Below, piece after piece: positions 33,012 to 43,214 of a stretch of 64,000 nt of DNA. Positions within the stretch are counted from its first letter, which is position 1. Each line of letters begins with the position of its first letter. This DNA comes from Wallemia ichthyophaga EXF-994 (taxonomy: Eukaryota; Basidiomycota; Wallemiomycetes; Wallemiales; Wallemiaceae), in the NCBI RefSeq assembly GCF_000400465.1, contig NW_008806277.1, positions 186,001 through 250,000 of the forward strand, given 5' to 3'. The position numbers and the translations under genes are program-made. Under the pieces are notes generated by a model that was not told the DNA's origin, ran no database searches, and saw only the letters and a program-made list of their open reading frames with translations.

Positions 33012-34090
33012 CATAGAGATCCAGTTATCTTTAGATTCTTTGCATAATGTCATTTCGAAACTAAATCAGACGCGAGATAGATAATTTTCGGCTCGTTATA
33101 TGTCATTGTCATAACGGCACAAGACTTTTTTCACATTACCTTTCTATATCTATATAAGATATTCAGAATAGAAAAAGTTAAAAGTTGAAATGTCAAGTAA
33201 TATAAGACAATTAAGTTTAACAGCTACTCCTAAAGTACGCGATTTAAATTCTAGTAACAACTTTCATCTCCCCTTGATTAACGACATTTGGATTGAGGCA
33301 TGGTTGAAGTAACACTTACAATGTCGAGATAATGAATTAAAAATTCAAAGTTGAGTTTATCGATTAACTCAGAATTGCATCATTTCAAGAATTTTTAAAA
33401 GAGATATGCACCTTTTTTTTTTCAACTTATAGACTTACAAATCAATAATCTTCAAACACACATATTAGAAGGAGGCAGGATCTAGCTATATACTTACCAT
33501 ATAATCGTTACTGGATGCCCTCAGCCTTTGAGAGAAACAAACAAAATCATTTATTTTTTGGGCTTGAGTGATCAATTGTTTTTAACTTTATTGACATTAA
33601 TAGCCTGAATTTATCACAGGAAGTTGTTTCCTCTTCCTTTTGTTGTAAAAGAAAGACCAGGTTATTTTAAACGCAAACAGGTTTTTGTCGAAAATGTTCC
33701 CTATTTTTGAAAACACAGGCTTATTTAAGCATTTGATTGAGAATTTCTTTCAATCATCCTTCGATCAATAACTCAATTTAAAGCAGATCAACGCCAAATC
33801 CCCACTCACTAACAATCTGACTGTTAGCATTGAATTGTGAAATTTTGATGTCAGAACAGATTTCTGTTACAAATGAAGTACAGATCACCATTTCACATTT
33901 AAATTCTAGCAAAAGCACGAAATTAATAACGAAGTTAGGTCCAAAGCAGTGCAAATCATTTACATTTATCAGATGATGTAAATGTGATTGAAATATATAT
34001 TTTTTTGCTAATGTCTTCCTCACATCACATTAGCACTATTCGTGCCGATGGAAAAAAATAACGGAGTCCAATGATTCGTGGAGATTCAAA
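33012..34090. repeat. Core between inverted arms, unique sequence
   Basis: 1,079 bp between the arms. It is A/T-rich (13 G/C of 60 by hand count at 33,121-33,180 and 17 of 60 at 33,181-33,240) with a run of T at about 33,412-33,422 and A/T stretches near 33,995-34,005. The only open frame (33,778-34,023, reverse) looks random. By analogy with yeasts this would be the site of CENP-A loading, an inference. Confidence 0.55.
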
Positions 34091-35693
34091 ATGGCTTGCG
34101 ATAATGGTCGTAAAATGTACAGTTTATGTGCAAAAGATTCACATCAACGAATGGTTCTTAACACTATCTTTCGAATGAAGTCTTAGCTCAACACTAACGT
34201 TGTTGAAATCCCATAGGGAACGTCTGGCAAATAATGCTGCTTTCGCGTAGCTTTTCTTTCCAACATGAAGTTGTTTGATGGAAGTTATAGCAGTTTATTT
34301 CGTAATTATGTCTCATTCAGAAAATGAGAGTTTTCACACCTGCTCATCTCGGTATAGTGATCGTTTGATCATTAATAATGTAGCTTTGAATACGACCTTC
34401 ACTTTATTTGGAAACTTACAATGGTTTTGAAAACTTTATATTTCTTACTTTCGTGTCTCATTTCGTTGAAGGCCACCTTTTTAGTGATTACCTGTAGTGG
34501 GCTGAAGCATGAACGTTTACGGTTTTACTAATCACGCTACAAGTACTATTGCTTAATGTTTCTGTATTTTGTTGGTCTCAGGTGATTTGCGATCTGTAGT
34601 TTTATTAGATGTAATCATTTTATCTTCAGCTGTAATTGTACCGTAAGCTAGCCTTCCAACCGTTTTTACTTTGAAACGATGTATGATACTATCAGAATTT
34701 GTATTTAATCATGAGCTTTTCTGAATTAAAACTCGGTGGGCTACACTTTGTAATTGCTATTGGGTTGGTCTAGCTTTTTATCTAGCGGTTAGCCAAATTA
34801 GAAATGTTATGTTGAGCAACCCCAACGTTTTCCAATGTTGCACCCTTAAAGTCTACTAGTGTGCATCTCCCAAATTGAACAATGAATAAGTCAGTTTTAA
34901 AATATTATAGTCAGTTTCTTTTGATATTCTCTATAATTGGACCTGAAATTCAATCGTGACTCGCCCTCAAAGGTTCTACGTAACGACTTGATCTCTAATG
35001 TGTATATTTGCATACGTTTGTGGTTACATATGGCAAGAGTACATTTTGTTCATCTGTTTATCATTAAGTAATTCTTATAACTGTGATGAGGAAGCATCTC
35101 GCCCAGAAAAGACAATTCCCCGTATGTTTCAATCGCAGTGATAGTCTTTCAAATACAAACCGATCTCTTCTGTTGAGAGTAAACTACTTTTAAACCTGTG
35201 TTACACTTAGCTTCCTCTTTCGATCATTAATTCGGTGGTGATTATAAACTAGCGACGAGCTAAGGATCAATAGATCCAGCAGTAGCTGTGTCAGATACCT
35301 TAACGGCTTGTTATTTGGCTCTTTTCTACAATTTGGCCCTTCAATCTGGCTAATCTATCTATGCACAAGCCAAATAAACACGCTCAACTCAAAACAAGAC
35401 AAATATCAAATTAATCTCATCACATACAATTTCATAAGGATCTGCGAGTTTTGTTAGGGCCTGGTTAATACTCATGTTGAATCAGATTATTTCCCATTCG
35501 GGCCTTATCTATCCTGAAATATTACATTCCAAATTACTGAAAAGTTTGATAATTACACTCTTTATCAGTGTAATGCGATTTTCGACTTTATACAAGACGA
35601 AAGGGCCACATAGATGTCGAGTCAGGTCACTTTTCATTTGCCTTTTATAGTGACCTAACCTTTTGTACTCATTTTGTGATATTCATAGCGGTG
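34091..35693 (-). repeat. Inverted repeat, right arm (1,603 bp)
   Basis: Reverse complement of 31,409-33,011. It begins ATGGCTTGCGATAATGG and ends GTGATATTCATAGCGGTG, beyond which similarity stops at once (TAATTTTCC versus the left flank AATCGTAATAG). Sampled blocks at 34,240-34,480, 34,620-34,700, 35,220-35,300 and 35,585-35,693 match the left arm exactly by eye. Confidence 0.95.
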
Positions 35694-35889
35694 TAATTTT
35701 CCTACTGATGAATGCTTAATGTGACTTTAGTTCACACAAAGACCTCTTGTTACACTCTTCCTGTTGCTAAAATCTTAACTAACTCTTTCTTCAGACATGA
35801 AACATTAATGCCATCATGCATTAGGGGGTTCCTTACCTGAGAGATTTCTGTAACTCTTTAGTAGGGCTATCACTCCCTGAACCCCAATC

Positions 35890-36620
35890 GCGTTCGAAGT
35901 TGTAGAAGTAAGTTCGTACTTTTCGATCTTTTCTTTGTACGTGTTGTTTGGTACCAGTTCTTGGTATGATTACGATACGTGTACAAAAGTTATGAATTTC
36001 AAAATGTCATTTTCGTACGCCGTAAAATATATCGAAGGTATTCGACCTGACAAAATATAAAGTGGATACCGATTGATAGTTTCATTTAAATGAATTTTTA
36101 TTCGATAATAATTATAATTCTCATTGTATTCCAGGGAGCACAGCACGATATAGTACCCGTACTTTTCGTACAGTGAGATCGAAATGCGTACAAAGTTAAC
36201 GTCTACGGTATGAGTACAAAATTAAATAATCTGTATGAGTGCAACATTACAGAATGTTTATTAATTTGTACAATTCAATTAAAGCCAATGATGAGCTGCA
36301 CCAGAGTCGAACTTGCTTCACGTACGAAATTACGTTTAGTGATAGCACTACTGTTCAGTAGCACTGTATTGCAGTTCCCTAAACTCTTTGAAAATGCTTG
36401 TAAGGATTCTAAACGTAGTCTGTGTATCAATAAGAAGCTTCGATGTTTGAAGTCAATGCCTCGTCGAGATTACTTAGGGTGTAAAACTGCAGATTGCTGC
36501 GCCAAATAATTTACGTATTGGACTTAAAGTTCTAAGTTATTGATCTTCGTAATGTAATCTAATGCCTTGTCCCTTTCCTACTACCTATGAAGAGCAAAAC
36601 CCGGGTTTCACGTACAAATT
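35890..36620. repeat. Segment with recurrent CGTAC motifs in right flank
   Basis: CGTAC or GTACG occurs about eight times in 730 bp, several within a larger TTTCGTAC or ACGTACAAA context (near 35,914, 35,937, 36,014, 36,150, 36,160, 36,187, 36,321 and 36,611). Copies are dispersed and in both directions, not a tandem array. An open frame here (36,210-36,509) has no recognisable domain. Confidence 0.35.
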
Positions 36621-38132
36621 TCGCTGTCAAGCCTGTGCTTTTTAAGTTACTGTGTTAACTGAGCTGTTCAACGAAGGTTAATGTATCTGCTGATTCGTCA
36701 GCTATAAGCTTGTATGCATGCGTAGCTTGTTCGCGCAAGTGGCGTCTTTTTTTTCTCTTGTTCCGATTTGTTTAAGCGTTCTTTGCGAGTGATATCACTA
36801 GGCGTGTCTGGAACTTTCTGCGTAATTTCGCCCAACAGTCTAATCCATGTAATCGAAACAAGTCTCAGATTTCTATTCGTATCGGGTTTCTTGCACGATT
36901 ATCCTCTGTTTATGAGAATAAAACATCAGGCCCAAAGCCATTCTCTTCTTCCCACTTTTCAGTTTACCTTAGCCTACAATTTTTAGTACTTTTTAACAAG
37001 TGCATGTCTGTAAGGTTCTAGGAAAGTCTTGACATGTTTTCAAGTTAACTCTCTTTTCTGTGCATGACTTGGTCTGGACATATTTTAGTAGCACGCTGCT
37101 GCTTTGGATGCTTTGAAGGTCTTACGTTAGTACCTATAGCTAGATATAGTATTACATTGATGGGTGGTGGGGACACATTTTAATGCAATGATTATTTCCT
37201 ACACCATGCTTTCTTCAGACATAGCACCCACTACTATAATTCATGTAATTCTTAAGTTTTTGTTGGTATCACTTAATGTTTTGATTCCATTACACAGAAA
37301 CGATTTAACAAATTGTCTAAGTTCCATATTGCTGTGTTGAGGAATTGCTTGTACAGCGATAAAACAGATAGAACAAATTTAATAAGTGAGATTAATCTGA
37401 AGTATGTCATGAGGAAAGGCGTGTTTGTACAGTAAATGTGAATTGTAGAACTCCATGCTTCAGTTTAGACTGGTGGAAGGGTAATATGAAGAAAGTTAGA
37501 CGTGAGGTGGCGCATGTGGAGTGCCAAAAGCCTAGCAGCAAGAGGAATACCATCCATCGTGCTTCTTTTTGTTACCGCGTCTTATAATATATTTTTGACT
37601 CTTGCTTAGTTTGTATAAAATACATCTCAACAATTTGCAGAATGTGTCGGGCCCAGCGGTGTTCCCTTCCGGTCGGTTTTCAGTACACCCTGACCTAATG
37701 CACGCATCTCAAAATGTGGTCTTTTGCTGATTCCTGATTTCAGAGAATGCAACAGGCGCAATCGGCTCTCACTTTTGGTCACGTTCTAGTTTTTCTAAGT
37801 ACCGGTTTCATGAATATCATGATAGATTACCTTTAGCGCAATCTTGGACGGCACAAACAAGCCTAAATGAGATAACTACCTTGATGACAACATAATGCAG
37901 AGAAAGATATGTTCAATATCAGTACTCTCATATTAATTCGCAACCTTTATGCTTGTCGTATCGAGACTGTTGAGCAATTGAATAGGCTTGAATTGAGATT
38001 TTATCTTATTTTATAAATTCGTTAGTAATTATGCGATGGGTGGGTGGGTGTAGCGATCAATACCAGCTGCGGACGGTCGTATAGTCTAGAAATTTTTTAG
38101 GATGAGACAATGAATCATATCTCGATAACTAT

Positions 38133-39235
38133 CTATTTAAAATAATCCGGTAATATGTAGGACAGTTTCTCTTTCGACTCCTTCGTGAATTTGTCTTTGG
38201 ATGTAACAATGCTAAATTGCATGGAGCCATTCTGGGAAGGAATCTTGTTGGCTGATATTGCATCATGAACATGTTGCAAAACATTTTGGGCCACGAATTT
38301 TGAGTTTTCAGCGTTAGTGGTTAAAGTTTTGATCACTTCAGCGACTGTTACAGGCTCTTCATTCATTCTCCATGCATCATAGTCTGTTGATGTGCAGATG
38401 AGCGAGTACCCTAATTCTGCCTCTTTAGCCAATTTGGCTTCAGGAATAACGGACATATTAATAATATCAGCTCCTAATTGTCTGTACATCCTAGATTCGG
38501 CACGAGTAGAGAACTGAGGACCCTCCATACAAACTAGTGTAGAGTCGCGATCACCATGGTTAGTATGCAGATTCAAACCTGATGGTAAAACTTGCTTGAC
38601 AAGTGGGGCAATAAAAGACGATAGCTCAGTAGTAAAGGGTTCACCAAACATAGCATGGGCAACTACTCCCTGATTCAATCCAAAGTAAGTATGCTGTCTA
38701 ATGGACTTTGTGCGATCGATGACCTGGTTCGGAATAATGAAGTCACCTGGCTTGATCTCCTCTCTGAGAGAACCCACAGCAGAAAAGGCAACAATGGCCT
38801 TAACGCCTACGTGTTTCAAAGCAGCAATGTTAGCTTGACCATTAACTTCAGATGGAGTAATGGAGTGATTGATGCCATGCCTAGCGATGAAAGCAATCTG
38901 AGCTCCTGACGGAAGAGCAAGAATCATTACATTTGAGCTTGGTCTACCCCAAGGCTAGGAGAGAAATAAGAAGGCTGGAGAAAGGAGAAGAAGAGACTAA
39001 CTGTTTGAACACCGACATCCTTGACATGCTTCAAACTGTCAAGCTTGTAGAATCCGCTGTAATCTTGGTTAGAAAATTATGGAGTATAACGGGACAAACC
39101 TTCCACCTGTAAGAGAAATGCTTGAGTACAGGCAGAAACATAAGCAGAAGTAGGGAATTACCAATAACACCAATTAAAGGATCTAAAATATGTAAGCTTA
39201 GCTTAGTTTCCAAACACCGCCAACTCACTCGTCAT
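38133..39235 (-). CDS. MEU1: S-methyl-5'-thioadenosine phosphorylase
   Basis: Five exons (39235-39229, 39182-39162, 39116-39110, 39056-39002, 38954-38133) sum to 912 nt, 303 aa. The joined start is [20 protein letters not shown], with the phosphate-binding GGSGF split over three introns and a 7-nt micro-exon (GTGGAAG). Further motifs are [79 protein letters not shown] and STDYDAW. The enzyme cleaves methylthioadenosine to adenine and methylthioribose-1-phosphate in methionine salvage. Its start is 27 bp from that of VRG4. Confidence 0.95.
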
Positions 39236-39262
39236 CGTCGTTTTGATACGGTCACGCTCAGG

Positions 39263-40670
39263 ATGGATAAGAAAATAGATATTTCAACAGATAGCAAAAA
39301 TCAGAGTAAACTTTCGTCTGCAGGTGAGCAGCACCACAATAAACAATTTATAGCGACTAACTTATCTAAGGTCTATCCGTTGTAAGCTATTGTCTTGCGT
39401 CGATAGCGATGACAGTAAGTAGAGGTGTACCTCAATCACGGCCTTGTTGAAGCACATTGATATTAGGTAATAAACAGTAAGCTGGTTATCCTGTGTCTTC
39501 CTAACTGACCTTGGATAGAATATATTGTGTCTGGCAGAGGCTTTGACATGAATTTATTGTTATTAGCTATACAGTCTATAGTTTCGATATCATTAGTGTC
39601 TGGTTTGAAGTCGTTGAATGTCATCAACTTCCGAAACTTCAATTGGTCAGATACCAAGTCCTGGTTTCCAGTTAGCTTTCTTTTAGCTGTCGTCATTTAC
39701 ACCGGCTCCAAGTCACTGCAGCATCTTCAAATACCAGTTTATACCATTTTCAAGAACCTAACAATCATCCTCATTGCATACGGTGAAACTTTGTGGTTTG
39801 GCGGTTCGATCTCGAAGCTAACCTTCTTTTCATTTCTTTTGATGGTCCTATCTTCTCTGGTAGCTGCATCGGATGATATTGTCAGCGCCTTTTCACATGT
39901 CGAGTCACCTGGTTCGGCCAATGGATACTGCTGGATGCTTACAAATTGTCTCTCTAGCGCTGCATATGTGAGCATCCAGATTTCAACTCTGTATCAGCTG
40001 ACGGATGCCTTAAGGTCCTCTTGATGAGGAAGAGAATAAAAGTTACCGCTTTCAAAGATTGGGATTCAATGGCGTGGGTTTGAATGGAAACTGATTCATT
40101 GTTGCTAATAGTTTTAAGATACAATAACGCTCTCTCAGTTCCTTTGCTCGTATTTGCGTCGCTGGTCAAAGAAGACTGGTCGTTAGAGTCGCTAGAGAAA
40201 AATTTCCCACCTTCAAACAGACACTTATTGTTGTCGACGATAGTATTTTCTGGAGCAGCAGCAGTTAGTTAAGACTACGATCTACTTGAAGCGAGCTAAA
40301 AATATCTACAGGTAGGGATTAGTTATACAACAGCTTGGTGCGTGCGTACAACGTCCTCAACAACTTACTCGTTCGTGAAGCTTTTGACGTTTAACTTTTC
40401 TGATAAGTTGTATAGCATGGTAGGAGCATTGAACAAATTGCCAGTCGCGGCATCTGGGTTGATATTCTTGTGTGTTTTACGTTTTACAAGAAGGATAATA
40501 AGCTAACATAAACATTCAGTAACGATCCAGCTACACCGAAGTCCATATCAGCCATAGCGATTGGATTCGTTGCCGGGGTAATGTATACAATAGCGAAGCA
40601 AAATCAAACGAGGATAGGAGCGCAAAAGCAAAACAGTTATATACCTCTAACGAGCAATAACAACAAATAA
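39263..40670 (+). CDS. VRG4: GDP-mannose transporter of the Golgi
   Basis: About eight short exons. The spliced protein reads [37 protein letters not shown] across two introns and a 10-nt micro-exon (39,466-39,475). Next come [57 protein letters not shown] joined to VLLMRKRIK, then [17 protein letters not shown] joined to the GALNK substrate motif [18 protein letters not shown], and a short tail ending IPLTSNNNK. Ten membrane helices are expected. Vrg4 exchanges GDP-mannose for GMP to feed Golgi mannosylation, essential in yeast. Confidence 0.93.
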
Positions 40671-40796
40671 ATTGAAATAGCATCGATAAATTTTTTTTAA
40701 TGCACTTGAATAATTTCGCGGATTGAAGGCTGCCATTACAAAACCAAATAAAGTGAGTAGAGAGGATTGAAGAGTAATCATCTGACGAAAGTAAGG

Positions 40797-41394
40797 ATGT
40801 CAATTGAGGAAATCCAAGAAAACGTAGAGAACCTTAACTTCAGCGAACCAGGTCCTTCAAACGCAGCTACACAGAGTCGTGCAGAGAAGAAGGCCAGACA
40901 AGCGCTTCAAGGTCATGGATTGAAAAAGGTCCCAGGTGTCACCAGAGTCGTTCTCAGACGCTCACGTAATGTCATGCTCGTAGCATCGAACCCAGAAGTG
41001 CACACGGCACCAGGCTCAGGTATCCACATAGTGAGTTGCTGTCAAAATGAAGTAAAAAAAGATTACTGACGAGGATTAGGTCTTTGGTGAATTTAAGGTG
41101 GAAGACCCAAGCCAATTACAAGCCGCACAAGGAGAAGCTCCAGAAGGCCAAGACAAGTCAGAATCAAAGAAGCCAGAAGAGATCATGTCAGAAATGGACA
41201 CCCAAGCGGCAAACATTTCTGAAGCAAAGGGCAAAGACGTTGAAGACGAAGGAGAAGTAGATGAAACTGGCGTCGACGCTAAAGATATCGAGCTCGTTAC
41301 TGCACAAGTAGGCTGCACACGCGCTAAAGCAGTAAAGTCGCTCAAGGAGAAGAATGGGGATTTGATTAACGCCATAATGGCAGCCTCCGACTAA
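40797..41394 (+). CDS. EGD2: Nascent polypeptide-associated complex subunit alpha
   Basis: Two exons (40797-41030, 41080-41394) give 182 aa. NAC domain: [52 protein letters not shown] joined to [11 protein letters not shown]. After an acidic linker the C-terminal UBA domain has [32 protein letters not shown]. Both are the alpha-subunit signature; the heterodimer with beta sits at the ribosome exit and shields nascent chains. An upstream in-frame ATG at 40,767 would add 10 residues; the MSIEEIQE start is preferred as more family-like. Confidence 0.95.
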
Positions 41395-41576
41395 GGACAA
41401 AATTTTGACAGTACATATCGAAAAACAATGTTTATTTAGAAATAAATGAATTTAAAATAAAAAGAAGAGAGTGTGAATATTTGAATAGATATGCATTCCA
41501 AACTAAATAATTCAACATTCATAACTCCGTACTGACATGAGGCGGTCAGTGCTTGACGTTCTTGGACCAAATCATC

Positions 41577-42911
41577 ATGGTGCAATCCATCTCAGAAGCT
41601 GAATCTATTGGCATACTCAACCTGCCAAATCAGCGCCATAAGAGTAATTCCTTTCTCTGTGTCCGTCATGCCCAGCTAACGCTCTCTAGTTGGTTAGTTG
41701 CCAGGTCATCACGCTAACAAACCAATTAACTGTACCGTAGTCGCAAAGCGTGGTGGACATTTCACTATAATGGTCGTCGGTGAATCTGGCCTCGGAAAGG
41801 TTAGTAGAATTGTACGTGACACGCTTTTCTAATCACGACTATCAGTCTACACTCATCAACACACTCTTTTCCACTGAGCTTTCCGCTAAGAAGGATTACC
41901 GTCGCCGCCACGCCAAGCAGCTCGACAAAACTACTGAGATTGAGATTATCAAAGCGTACGTTTATTTATGTCTTAGATATGTCTCTGACGTGCTTTAGTG
42001 AATTGGAAGAGAAGCAATTTAAGGTTAAGCTCACTGTCATCGATACCCCTGGCTTCGGTGATTACGTTAACAACCGTGATAGCTGGTCTCCAATTATTGA
42101 TTTCATTGATGATCAGCATGAGTCTTATATGCGTCAAGAGCAACAGCCAAACCGTCAGGAAAAATCTGATATGAGGGTACACGCTTGTTTGTACTTTGTT
42201 CGTCCAACTGGCCACACACTTAAGCCACTGGACATCGAAATCATGAAGAGACTTGGTACGCGTGTCAACCTTGTTCCAGTAATCGCAAAGGCAGATACCC
42301 TTACTCAGGCTGATTTACAGTCATTTAAGAAGCGCATCTGGGAGGTCATTCACGCTCAAGGTATCAAGATATATCAACCACCTGTTGAATCTGACGATGA
42401 AGGCAACCAACAACACGTTCAAGACCTCATTGACTCTTTGCCATTCTCAATCATTGGCTCAACTGAGGATGTGAAGAATGGTGAAGGAAAGCTTGTGAAA
42501 GGAAGACAATACTTATGGGGTGTGGCTGAGGTTGAGAACGAGCAGCACTGTGACTTTAGAAAGTTAAGACAGCTCCTCGTTAGGACGCACATGCTTGATC
42601 TGATCAATACCACTGAAGAAACGCACTATGAGCACTACAGACAAGCACAAATGGAAACGAGGAAATTTGGAGAACCAAAACCAAAGAAGCTTGACAACCC
42701 AAAGTTCAAAGAAGAAGAGGAAGCTCTCAGAAAGAGATTTACTGAACAAGTTAAGTTGGAGGAAGGCAGATTTAGGCAGTGGGAGCATCACTTGATGGCT
42801 GAGAGAGACAGATTGAACAAGGATCTCGAAACTTCTCATGGACAAATCAAATCAATTGAGTCAGAGTTGGATGCAATACAAATTGGCTATGGCCGCTCAC
42901 AACGCCGTTAA
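41577..42911 (+). CDS. Septin GTPase
   Basis: The first exon MVQSISEAESIGILNLPNQRHK is the conserved septin opening. Then VAKRGGHFTIMVVGESGLGK is joined to STLINTLF (P-loop GESGLGKS across an intron at 41,800-41,845). A further intron at 41,956-41,998 leads into KVKLTVIDTPGFGD (G3). AKADTLTQADL is G4 and EVENEQHCDFRKLRQLLVRTHMLDL is the septin unique element. A C-terminal coiled coil ends in QRR. Septins polymerise at the bud neck or septum. The acceptor of intron 1 has two candidates (near 41,715 and 41,745). The class (Cdc3, 10, 11 or 12) was not determined. Confidence 0.94.
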
Positions 42912-43214
42912 CGATTGACTTGAATACCCATTTACACTGATGAACAATCAAGATGAATATAATTTTACATTTCTTAATAAATTTATAAGTAATACATGAT
43001 ATGGGTTTATGTTTAGTTTTCTTTGGGTTTTGGTATATCGCTGTGCCTGTCACGCTGATAGCAGTCTTAGCCCTATCTAGACAGAGGAATGGAGGGAAAA
43101 CTGTTAATAAATCACAATCAAATAAATTTAGATTTTAGTAATTAAACTGCTATAAAAAAAGTTACCCAATTCGACTCGCACTCTTTCGTCAGTACCACCA
43201 CCGAGCGAGCTAAA
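42912..43214. other. Septin 3' flank and SPT23/MGA2 promoter region
   Basis: About 300 bp between two plus-strand genes, A/T-rich. Nothing coding or repetitive seen. Confidence 0.5.

Larger units (their letters stand above)
29576..38132. other. Candidate regional centromere: gene-free interval with large inverted repeat
   Basis: About 8.5 kb with no supported gene, in a window where genes otherwise almost touch. In its middle sit two 1,603-bp inverted arms around a 1,079-bp core. Flanks of 1.8 kb (left) and 2.4 kb (right) are unique, A/T-rich and rich in stops in all frames. The layout matches inverted-repeat centromeres of Komagataella phaffii and Candida tropicalis. No transposase, reverse transcriptase, tRNA or terminal repeat of a mobile element was recognised. 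Calling it a centromere is inference. Confidence 0.6.

Noticed and set aside
31409-35693. The palindrome as a foldback or TIR transposon
   Set aside because: No transposase-like frame in arms or core, no visible target-site duplication at 31,408/35,694, and arms are far longer than usual TIRs. Not fully excluded without a genome-wide copy count.
31409-35693. The palindrome as a mating-type locus
   Set aside because: No pheromone receptor, pheromone precursor or homeodomain genes are present in or near it.
29600-38100. Short open frames such as 33,778-34,023 (reverse), 36,210-36,509 and 36,768-36,986 (forward) as genes
   Set aside because: Random-looking composition, no recognisable domain, no plausible introns, and they lie in or beside the inverted-repeat locus where other frames are full of stops.
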